A DNA stretch of 64,000 nt from Berberis thunbergii (Eukaryota; Streptophyta; Magnoliopsida; Ranunculales; Berberidaceae): contig QNQO01010770.1 in the NCBI GenBank assembly GCA_003290165.1, positions 1 through 64,000 on the forward strand, read 5' to 3'. The position numbers and the translations under genes were made by a program. Below the pieces are notes generated by a model, which had not been told where the DNA came from, searched no databases, and saw nothing but the letters and a program-made list of their open reading frames with translations. Below are positions 55,981 through 64,000 of the stretch, one piece after another. Numbering within the stretch: position 1 is the stretch's first letter; every line of letters starts with the position of its first letter.

Positions 55981-56112
55981 TGTATGCCATCACCTTCATT
56001 AGCAACCTATTTATTATAAATAAAAGACATTTTTATCTTATGCCGCCACAAATTTTTGGGAGGAGTAAGAAAGGCCTCAATGTTTTAAAGGTATTACAAA
56101 CACACGAAAATG

Positions 56113-56169
<57 letters not shown>

Positions 56170-56913
56170 TATCAGAAATTCGACATGTTGCCTTGCATGT
56201 AAAACGTTGCATTTTGGAGACTACTTCACATGTTTGTATTATTTATAGTGATATGCTAAAATATGGATTTTACATATGGAATTTATGTATTGATGAGTTG
56301 CAGAGCCATCAACATCTTCAACTTATTAGAGCTCCAATTTTTCAGCCACTCTCAAATTTTCTTTTCACAATTTGAAATTTAGGAGGGTCTACCTAATATA
56401 ATTCTTTCAATGAACCATGTTTGGAGCCTATTATAGCTTATGGTGGCACAAAGTAAATTTTTTAACAAGAAAAAATATACTGAAATTCCGCTTTATGTGT
56501 GACATGTGGGATATGAACTAGGACATATATCATGTGCTGCATTACAGAGATTAAGGGTACAAAGAGTAATACTCTCTACAACAATGAAAATGTTATTTGA
56601 ACAAACGAAAACATAAAATCATCATAGTTTTTTTTTTTTAACAATTTCCACCTTCTTTCATCCATATATGAAGAAAAACATTTCTGCCATTGCTGAAATA
56701 AAACCATAACTTTTGCTAATGAAGATAGAGTTCTTATGGGCCAGCTTAAGCTTAACTCCACAACTTTTCAGTTATAGGCCAGAAACAATGCTTCAAGTTT
56801 TGCATTTCTAAATCCAACCATGTTAGTTGAACATAGTAAAATAAGAAACGGAAAAAATTTCGTTGAAAATGTTTGTTTAAATTTTTTCTCGAAAAGCTAA
56901 TTATAGGTTCATT
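55981..56913. other. Spacer with an AAT microsatellite, no gene
   Basis: A (AAT)n array of about 17-18 units lies at about 56112-56166. The rest is AT-rich without recognisable features. It ends in TCATT (56909-56913), the left target duplication candidate of the next Copia. Confidence 0.5.
56112..56166 (+). repeat. (AAT)n microsatellite
   Basis: Uninterrupted AAT/ATA repeats over about 54 bp. Confidence 0.97.
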
Positions 56914-57546
56914 TGTTGGGTCCCACCAATTTTATAAAAAAAAAAGTGACATCTTCTACTTTCTTGTCTTTTATTAGTTTTCTTTATGATGTTTTGACAA
57001 CCGACTCATGAAAAATGACGCCTCCCATTCTCTTCAAGCAATGAATTTCAGAATTCTCAACATCGAATTTAAAGCACCGAATAACTTGCTAAAAGTAGAT
57101 AAGCGCTAGCGAAAATTTTTTACTTTCATGCCTTTAAGGCGGTGAATTCCTCTATAAATAGAGGAAGCTGAAGCTCTTTCAAGTCATCCCAACTTAGAAA
57201 GAAAACCTGAGATAAAGAAAAAAAAAAAAAAGAGTAGAGAAATCCTTAGAGATAGAGTCTTTGAGAGAAAATTGAGTGAGCCAATTTTGTGAAGTTTATC
57301 CACAAAATTGAAGGTGTAATATTTTTGTATTGTGTGAGAGTGATCCACCTACGGGTGAAGTTGTAATTTGTAATCCCATCATTTCTATAGTAAAAGATAT
57401 TTTAAGTAGCCTAAGGGTCCCGTGGTTTTTTCCTTTAAGAGTTTTCCATGCTAAAAAAATTTTGTGTCATTTTTCTGTTCTATTTTGATTTGGGAATTAT
57501 CCTAGGTTCGTAGAAAAGCAATATTACGAAGCCATTTTTCCCAACA
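56914..57546 (+). repeat. 5' LTR of the third Copia
   Basis: 633 bp, with a TATA box CTATAAATA at 57152-57160 inside the palindrome CCTCTATAAATAGAGG. Terminal inverse TGTTGGG/CCCAACA. Confidence 0.85.
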
Positions 57547-57549
57547 AAG

Positions 57550-57561
57550 TAGTATTAGAGC
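57550..57561 (+). promoter_or_regulatory. Primer-binding site of the third Copia
   Basis: TAGTATTAGAGC, two transitions from the initiator tRNA-Met site TGGTATCAGAGC, 3 bp after the LTR. Confidence 0.8.
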
Positions 57562-57830
57562 TAAGGTTCGGGAGCCAGGAAGGAGGAAATTATATACGTA
57601 GTATACCAGGCAGGTATCTACGTGTATACGGTGACATTATTCATAAATATGTACATGTACGATACTATTCATGGTATCTATACGGGACATATACGGTGTG
57701 TATACGGCATCTGTATGATATTGTTCCTACGATATTATTCATATATAATGTACTATTCACAAAGTACTGTTCACGGGGTACTGTTCATCAATAAAATAAT
57801 CGACTCGGCATAACCTAATCAGCGATCCAA

Positions 57831-58654
57831 ATGGAGGAGAGTACGAGCAACATGATAAAGCTGACTGCATTTAATTATTCAATCTGGAAGTCGAAGATGG
57901 AGGATCTTTTGTACATTAAAGATCTCTTGAAGCCCATCGTAATGTCGATGCAGAAAGCAACAACTACAGTGGCGAGCACTTCTGGCGATGCAGGAGAATC
58001 ATCCGATAGTATATCGACGACTCCTTCAGACGGTGAATGGACGATGCTGAATAAGAAGTGTGCTGCCCAAATTAGACAATGGATCGACAAAAGTATTTTC
58101 AGAATTTTGCTAACGAATATGATGCTTATGTTCTTTGGGAAAAACTGGAGAAAATGTATGCGAAGACAACTGCACAGAATAAGGCGAATATGATGCGAAG
58201 ACTTGTAAATCTGAAGTACAAGGATGGGGGCAGTGTCTCAGAACACATGAGTGAGTTCCAAGGCGTTGTAGATCAACTCAATTCTATGAAGATGGCCGTA
58301 GATGATGAGTTGCAAGCATTGCTGATGCTGAGTTCTCTGCCGAAGAGTTGGGATACGCTAGTTGTGTCAGTTAGCAACTCTACTCCTAATGGAAAGCTTA
58401 CCATGGATATGGTTAAAGACAGAATGTTGAACGAAGAGTTTAGACAAAAAGACGAGGGATATACTCCTGAGTTTGAAGCGCTGGTCACAGAAAAGAAATG
58501 CAAGCAGGAAAGACGAGGGAGAAGTAAAAATAAAAAATCTTCCCACAGAGAAGCTTCCAGAGGAAAGTCTAGACTGAAAAATGAAGTGAAATGTTATTAT
58601 TGTGGCAAAATGGGCCTCTATAGAAATGAATGTCGAAAGTTTAAGAAAGGCTAG
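57831..58654 (+). pseudogene. Third Copia gag
   Basis: Starts MEESTSNMIKLTAFNYSIWK (UBN2-type), shifts by one base near 58100, and continues in the second frame: NEYDAYVLWEKLEKMYAKTT, LVNLKYKDGGSVSEHMSEFQ, LMLSSLPKSWDTLVVSVSNS. The zinc knuckle CYYCGKMGLYRNEC (58592-58633) has leucine (CTC at 58616) in place of histidine. Gag ends with a TAG at 58652-58654 where the polyprotein should read on. Confidence 0.9.
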
Positions 58655-60298
58655 TCTCGGAATCGTGAAGTAGAAATCGGAACAACTGACACCGCAACTG
58701 TCATGGATGAAACTGTCATTGTTCGAGATGATGATTATGTTAATCTTGCATCCCAAGATTCTACCTAGGTAATTGACTCAGGTGTTTCCTTCCATGTCAT
58801 GTTACGGCTGGATTTCTTCTCATCTTACACTTAGGGTTAATTTGGACGTGTGAAGATGGGAAATGATGGTGCATCCAAAATTGTCGGCATCAACAATGTT
58901 CATTTAGACACCAACCTCTGATGCAAGTTATTGTTGAAGGATGTAAGACCTGTCCCAAATATCAGTCTCAACTTGATCTCCACAGGAAAGCTCGATAACG
59001 AAGGCTACGACAATTACTTTGGTGAAGGGAAATGGAAGCTCACTAAATACAATTTGATAGTATCAAAAGGTAAGAAAGATGCCTCTTTTTATCTCTCAGA
59101 AGCTAAGCTATGCCAATGAGAGGTGAACACAACAAGGAAGAAATCCCTACCGAGCTGTGGCATAAACGGTTCGGTCATGAGTGAGAAAGGGCTAAAAATC
59201 CTTTCCAAAAAGGAGCTATTGTCGGGTATGAAAGGTACGCCCTTGCAAACCTTTGTTGACTGTATTATGGGAAAACAACACAAATTTACATTTCACAGTT
59301 CTCTACTATCTAGAAAGCCGAATGTTCTAGATTCAGTACATACAGATGTCTGTTCAATGAGTAATAAGTCACTAAGAGGCTCCTTTTATTTTGCGACATT
59401 TATAAATGATCACTCTAGAAAGGTGTTGGCATTTGCTTTAAAAACTAAAAATCAAATGCTAGATGTTTTCAAACAGTTTCATGTAAAAGTTGAAAGGTAA
59501 ACTGGCAGACACTTGAAATGTGTATGTGCAGACAATGGAGGGGAGTATCATGGACCATTTGAAGAATAATGTAGGAAATTTGAAATTAGGCTCAAAAAAT
59601 AGATACCAAAGACACCACAGCACAATGGTATCGCAGAAATGATGAATCGAACCATTTGTGAAAGAATCAGGTGTATGCTCTCAAATGCAAAGCTGCCAAA
59701 CTCCTTTTGGGGGGAGGCAATGAGGACAACAGTCGATCTAATCAATCTTTCTCCATCAGTTCCACTGAACTACGACGTACCAGAAAGAGTCTGGACAGGG
59801 AAGAACGTTTCTTACAAACACTTAAGAGTGTCTGGCTGCAGAGCATTTGTTCATATCCTAAAAGATGAGAGATCCAAGTTGGATGGAAAAACAAGACAAT
59901 GTATTTTTGTGGGATATGCCCATGAAGAGTTCGGATACAGACTCTGCAATCCTATCAGCAAAAGGATTGTCAGAAGTAGACATGTGGCGTTCCTTGAAGA
60001 TCAAACAATTGAAGATCTCGGGAAGTCAGCAAAACCACAACCAGATGAAAATCCAGTTGATCTGAGACCAGTCTCTTCACCAACAAATTCAGGTGACGAG
60101 GGAGCGGTACAAGATGCTGATGATGTTACTCAGCCAGTTGACAGTTCAGAACCAAAACAGGTTTCGGAGCAATTCCAACTAGAACCAAGAAGATTTGCTC
60201 GAGAGCGACAACCAAGTCGCAAATATTTTTCTCAAGAGTGTGTGATGCTCACTGACGGGGGAGAACTAGAAAGCTACAAAGAAGTTGTCGCCGACTAG
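58655..60298 (+). pseudogene. Third Copia protease and integrase
   Basis: Protease VIDSGVSFHVM near 58770 (DSG kept), then LLKDVRPVPNISLNLISTGK. The GAG-pre-integrase is weakened (the expected LWHKRFGHMSEKG reads across a stop at 59117 and a shift near 59155). Integrase: SVHTDVCSMSNKSLRGSFYF, ADNGGEYHGPFEE, TPQHNGIAEMMNRTICERIR (the Glu of AE is present) and the long open frame 59639-60298 with GCRAFVHILKDERSKLDGKT, RQCIFVGYAHEEFGYRLCNP. TAA/TAG stops at about 59498, 59567 and 59602 interrupt it. Confidence 0.9.
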
Positions 60299-61325
60299 CA
60301 CAAGGATGAGTGGTTGAAATCCATGCAAGAAGAAATGAAATCCTTGCATGAGAACCACACGTATAATTTGGTAAAGCTACTAGACGGCAAAAAATCTCTC
60401 AAGAACAAGTGGGTGTACATGATTAAGAATGAAGAACACAGCTCATGACCTCGCTACAAAGCAAGGTTGGTCATGAAAGGATTCAGATAGAAGAAGGGTG
60501 TAGACTTTGATGAAATATTCTCACCCATGGCGAAAATGTCTTCAATCCGAGTTGTTATTGGCTTGGCAGCCAATCTTGATCTCAAAGTGGAACAACTTGA
60601 CGTAAAGACTGCATTCTTGCATAGTGATTATGATGAGGAAATTTACATGGAGCAGCTTGAAGGTTTCCAAGTCAAAGGAAAAGAAAAACTTGTATGCAGA
60701 TTGAAGAAAAGTTTGTACGGTCTAAAACAGGCACAGAAGCAGTGGTACAAGAAGTTTGACTCATTCATGGAGAAAAATGAAAACAAACTAACAACGGCGG
60801 ATCACTACGTCTTCATCAAGAAATTTTTTGATGATGATTTTATTATCCTCCTGCTCTATGTTGACGATATGTTAATTGTTGGTCACGATAAAGCCAAAAT
60901 TAACAAGTTGAAGGAGTTAAGTAAGTCCTTTGTGATGAAGGACTTAGGACAAGCAAAACCGATTCTTGGCATGACGATTACCCGCGATAGGCAGAATCGT
61001 CGAATCTGGTTATCTCAATAACGACATGTTGAAAAAATTCTTGAAAGATTCAACATGAGCAAAGCTAAGCCAGTCAGTTCTCAACTAGCAACTCACTTTA
61101 AGCTTAGTGCGAGACAATGCCCTTTCAGCGAGGACGAAAAATCTGAAATGAGTAAGGTGCCTTATGCATCGGTGGTCGATAGTCTGATGTATGCCATGAT
61201 ATTTACCAGACCGGATATTTCTTATGCAATTGGAATTGTGAGTCGTTTCCTGTCAAATCCAGGAAAGGAACATTGGGCAGCAGTCAAATGGATACTTTGG
61301 TATCTCAGAGGTATGTCAAATCATT
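60299..61325 (+). pseudogene. Third Copia reverse transcriptase
   Basis: DEWLKSMQEEMKSLHENHTY, KNKWVYMIKNEEHSS, PRYKARLVMKGF, FDEIFSPMAKMSSIRVVIGL, then the 164-codon frame 60527-61021 with EQLDVKTAFLHSDYDEEIYM and the catalytic YVDD (LLYVDDMLIVGHDKAK, about 60856-60867). 61055-61325 carries RPDISYAIGIVSRFLSNPGK. Stops at 60297, 60447, 60488 and 61019. Homology ends at the CACTA site. Confidence 0.92.
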
Positions 61326-61354
61326 CACTACACCAAAAGGCCAGTTTAGCTAGG

Positions 61355-61620
61355 TCGAGATGGCCACGATTTTAAACCGTTGGTTTGTTTGCCACGGCAA
61401 AAAACCGTAGCTATAATGACCAATGGCTTAAAACCGTGGGTAAAAAAAAATTGGCCACGGTTGAAAACCGTTGCTTTATTGGCCACGACAAAAATCGTGG
61501 CTATAATTAGCAACGGCCTAAAACCGTGTCTATAGTGGCAACGGCCTAAAACCGTGGGTTCATTTGCCACGGCCAAAAACCGTGGCTATAATGGGCAACG
61601 ACCAAAAAAACGTTGCTAAA
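61355..61620. repeat. CACTA subterminal repeat array
   Basis: About eight units of the type GGCCACGGTTGAAAACCGTT, each itself an inverse repeat (ACGG/CCGT), spaced 25-45 bp. In CACTA elements such motifs bind the transposition accessory protein. Confidence 0.88.
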
Positions 61621-62520
61621 AAAGTGTGGTTTGCACGTGCACGTGTTGGGAGGAGTTTCGCGCTCTGGCGAAAATTTCACGCTTTGGAGAAAAAAATTGG
61701 GGAAAATAAAAGGTTTGCGCGGTCATTGCGAAATCGATTTTTGACCTATTGCGAAACAAATTGGCCCAGAGGAGAGATCGAGGTTTGGCGCAGAGAGAGA
61801 TCAAGCTTTGGCGCAGAGGAGAAATCGAGGAGGAGCAGAGGAGAGATGGAGGTTTGGCGCAGAGGAGAGATCGAGGAGCTTGAATATCAGAGTCGGAGAG
61901 AGCTTGAAAATTGCACGGTTTGGTTTCGCCTCCTTCCATTTTCATTTTAGGGTTCCATTTTCATTTCTGGCCATTTGCTGTTGAATTTACACATAATGGG
62001 AGATCTACTTTTGGGGTTCTTCTTCATTTGTGAGTCTTTTGGGGATATACACATAATGCGCATACATTGCTTGTTTCTGGGGTGCAAATGAACTGGTGGT
62101 AGAAGTTTGATTGTATATTGTATTGTCATTGCAAGTTTTTTTTTTTTATGTGTTTTACTCTTTGAATCTTTACTAAGTATTGCAAAAGCATGTGAGTCTC
62201 TTTCAAATAAGTTTAGGGTTACAATAAATTGTATACCCCCTTTTTGCAAATTTCAACTACTAGTGCTTAAGGAAATTGAAACACCTTAACTCACTCCATG
62301 TCAACCTGACTTTTTGTTTTTTTATTTTCATGAAGATTAAGCTAGAGCCTTTTTCTTAACACCTTCATAGTTTTGATGGGGGCTTCCTTGTGTTCTTTTA
62401 ACCCATTTCTGAGACCACTGCATTAAAGTAATATGACATGATGTTGTTTGTAATATGACATGTTGTTCTTTTGTTTGCATTGGTAGAATGCTTGCAAGAG
62501 TGGATGGTTCCTAGTTAAAG

Positions 62521-62586
62521 CTGCAGAAGGAGTTTGTTAGCACCATTTCTGCAGGAGGGATGCTTATCAATGATATTGTTCTCCAT
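62521..62586 (+). pseudogene. Captured exon piece of a class-3 aldehyde dehydrogenase
   Basis: LQKEFVSTISAGGMLINDIV followed by LH, ending exactly at a GTGAGT donor (62587). ALDH3-type enzymes have this segment (FV..VSAGG..INDTVLH) near the C-terminal part of the catalytic domain, ahead of LPFGGVGESG. Upstream a stop (TAG at 62512) ends the frame, and the next exon is not found. It is a single exon fragment, about 22 codons, so it cannot encode an enzyme. Confidence 0.7.
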
Positions 62587-63131
62587 GTGAGTATCTTCTT
62601 ATTATCATGCAAACGTTCTTATACATCTGCATGCCAAGTCGGCCATGTGTTGTGTTGTGTTCTTATACATACGTTCTTTATACCATATTGTTCTCATCAA
62701 CGTGTAAAACATTTTGTGATATATTTCAGATTTTGTTCATTTTTTACTTCTTAATAAAGGAGACTAGTGATCTGTGGTTGTAGGAGTTCTACATCCTAGT
62801 TAGAGTCATTTGTTGAAACTTGTAATGTAGAATGTTTGTAGTTCTTCTAATAAATTGGCTGTAAAAGATTGCATGCATTACATTTCTTGTTTATCTACTG
62901 TTTTCTTGACAAAGTTTTATGTCATCGGATGGTTGCATGGTTTCCCGATTGGCGTTCTTGTTGAGTAGGAAGAGTCAGATTATTCTTATGTGGGATTCCA
63001 ATATCTACTTTTATTTTATTGACCTATGGATAAAATTATTTAGAGATTAGTGTTTCCCTTTTGTGTGTTTCTATTGCCATGATGTATACTCTTTTTCCTG
63101 AATAAATGTCTTTGCCTCTTTCAAATAAAAA

Positions 63132-63565
63132 ATGGCACTTGAGCTTGGTGAGAATCAATATCAGAGGGCATTGGTGCTCAGCCTTCGTCTGAATGAAGAT
63201 TCCCTGATTAAAAAATGCATTATTTCTGTGTTTCCTGCTGATATACCAGTTGTTGCTTCATCAGTGCCCTTAACATATTTGCAAAGGCTCATAGAGGTGT
63301 TCGTTGACCTTCTGGATAGCTGCCCGCATTTGGAGTTCATTCTTCGTTGGTGCCAGGTTTGTTTGCTGGCAAAGTTTTTTATGATTTTAGTTAGTTTGGA
63401 CACTACTAGTAAATATTGTTTACCATTTGAGTGTTAAAGTGGTAATGAACTTGTTTATGTTGCAGGAACTTTGTAAGGCTCACGGGCAATCCATTCAGCA
63501 AAGTTCCAGAACTCTGCTTCCAGCTCTAAGATCCTTGCAGACGACAATCACATTAGTCATGGAAG
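63132..63565 (+). pseudogene. Captured two-exon piece of PWP2/UTP1 (UTP12 domain)
   Basis: Exon 1 (63132-63356) reads ALVLSLRLNEDSLIKKCIIS, VPLTYLQRLIEVFVDLLDSC and PHLEFILRWCQ, with a GT donor at 63357. Exon 2 (63466-63565, after TGCAG) continues ELCKAHGQSIQQSSRTLLPA, LRSLQTTITLVMEG, with GT at 63566. This is the UTP12 domain near the C-terminus of periodic tryptophan protein 2, a WD-repeat subunit of the UTP-B complex of the small-subunit processome (18S rRNA maturation in the nucleolus). Splice sites are preserved and the frame is open across both exons. The WD repeats are absent upstream, so it is a fragment. The ATG at 63132 gives MALELGENQYQRALVLS, in which the first residues differ from PWP2 and look like element or intron sequence. 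Confidence 0.8.
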
Positions 63566-63649
63566 GTATGTTCCAGAACTCTTCTCTAGCTCTTTATTGG
63601 TTGTGATTTCATAGATCAAAACACTTCAAATGGTGTTTTTTTTTTATTT

Positions 63650-64000
63650 GTGATTTTATCAAATTCAAAAAAAAATTCAGTGGGTATCTCTCCTATGATC
63701 TTGTAGATCAATGGGTATCTCTCTTTTTTATTGAAAGAAGTTCAAATGAGTGTTTTCTGTTGTTGTTCACATCTTATACATGAAAAATCCAAATTAGTAC
63801 TATAGGTCACAAGAAGTTGAAATGGGTTTCTCTTTTGATGTAGTTTTATAGGGTCAGAAGAAGTTGAAATAGATTTCTCTTTTGATGCAAGTCTTGTATA
63901 TCAATAGAAGTTGAAATGGGTTTCTCTTGTTATAAATGTATACATCAAAGGAGTTTTAATGGATTTTCTTATTATGATCTATGGATCAGGACAAGTTGAA
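63650..64000. repeat. Degenerate tandem repeat of about 55-60 bp
   Basis: The phrase GAAGTTGAAATGGGTTTCTC followed by TTTTGATGTA and a TATAGGTCA/TATATCAA linker recurs about five times (63810, 63862, 63910 and weaker at 63680-63760 and 63960), continuing out of the window. Confidence 0.75.

Larger units (their letters stand above)
56914..61325 (+). mobile_element. Third Copia element, 3' part displaced by a CACTA insertion
   Basis: 5' LTR at 56914-57546 (TGTTGGG to CCCAACA), a degraded primer site, gag from 57831, protease, integrase, RT, then an abrupt stop of homology at 61325, where CACTA sequence starts. RNase H, the purine tract and the 3' LTR are not in the window and presumably lie beyond the CACTA element. 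It is of the same Copia branch as the element at 49.8-55.3 kb (shared AAQIRQWIDKSIF / IGHMRQWLDDSVF and VVSVSNSTPNGKLT / VVSVSNSAPNGQLT). Confidence 0.93.
61326..64000 (+). mobile_element. Left part of a CACTA (En/Spm-type) element carrying host gene fragments, right end outside the window
   Basis: Starts CACTACACCAAAAGG, the hallmark end, inserted in the third Copia with ATT (61323-61325) as presumed 3-bp duplication. 61355-61620 is a dense array of subterminal motifs, GCCACGG..AAAACCGTGGCT in both orientations. The interior carries a repeat of about 30 bp (TCGAGGTTTGGCGCAGAGGAG-like) at 61770-61880, an aldehyde dehydrogenase-like exon at 62521-62586 and PWP2-like exons at 63132-63565. No CACTA transposase is in view. 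That the fragments belong to the element, rather than to sequence beyond an unseen right end, is inference. Confidence 0.8.

Noticed and set aside
61564..61950. 128-codon plus-strand frame in the CACTA left region
   Set aside because: It reads through subterminal repeats and the GGCGCAGAG tandem unit, giving repetitive Arg/Glu text; no protein family resemblance.

Overview
This 64 kb window is AT-rich nuclear DNA of a flowering plant, most likely a eudicot; I cannot name the species. Three things point there: a decayed gene of the plant-only DUF620 family, a nuclear copy of plastid DNA in the angiosperm order trnE-trnY-trnD-psbM, and plant-type transposable elements of nearly every class. I see no intact host protein-coding gene. 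It is a nested transposon graveyard with a few captured or decayed host gene pieces.

Layout. 1-1383: nothing recognised. 1384-3730: DUF620 pseudogene (+). 3921-8744: Copia LTR retrotransposon (+) with a CATTA target duplication. 9011-10908: non-autonomous Mutator-like element (MULE) with terminal inverted repeats of about 530-550 bp, carrying an AT-hook (AHL-like) coding scrap. About 12.3-19.04 kb: decayed Helitron (+) with Rep and PIF1-type helicase domains and two copies of its 3' terminal sequence. About 19.1-22.05 kb: plastid-derived insert. About 22.8-32.72 kb: inferred FAR1-type MULE whose two ends share a hairpin. It is interrupted by a young chromodomain Gypsy element (22979-28454, -), a 408-bp hAT MITE inside the transposase reading frame (30235-30642) and a 126-bp SINE (31135-31260). 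33.1-35.84 kb: L1-type LINE remnant (-). 36600-37400: hAT-type non-autonomous element. 39.0-39.54 kb: small MITE and a MuDR-type transposase tail (-). 39883-47816: old Tat-lineage Gypsy element (-) whose 3' untranslated region holds about 5.6 copies of a 179-bp tandem repeat and an antisense ORF scrap. 48761-55972: hAT-type element with an exact GAGTTACA duplication, split by a Copia element (49838-55265, -) with an exact CTATG duplication. 56914-61325: third Copia element (+), cut at its reverse transcriptase/RNase H boundary by the left end of a CACTA element. From 61326 past the window end, the CACTA interior carries exon pieces resembling two unrelated host genes, a class-3 aldehyde dehydrogenase and the ribosome-biogenesis protein PWP2.

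How it works together. Nothing here forms an operating pathway. The information is chronological and structural. By eye the Gypsy at 23-28 kb (about 4 LTR differences in 430 bp) and the Copia at 4-9 kb (about 5 substitutions in 292 bp) are the youngest; the Copia at 50-55 kb and the Tat element are clearly older. Nesting orders the events: hAT before Copia at 49-56 kb, MULE before Gypsy and MITE at 23-33 kb, Copia before CACTA at 61 kb. Most interesting are the CACTA with two gene fragments, the long-TIR MULE with an AT-hook scrap, the tandem repeats in the Tat 3' region, the doubled Helitron terminus, and the hairpin shared by the two MULE ends.
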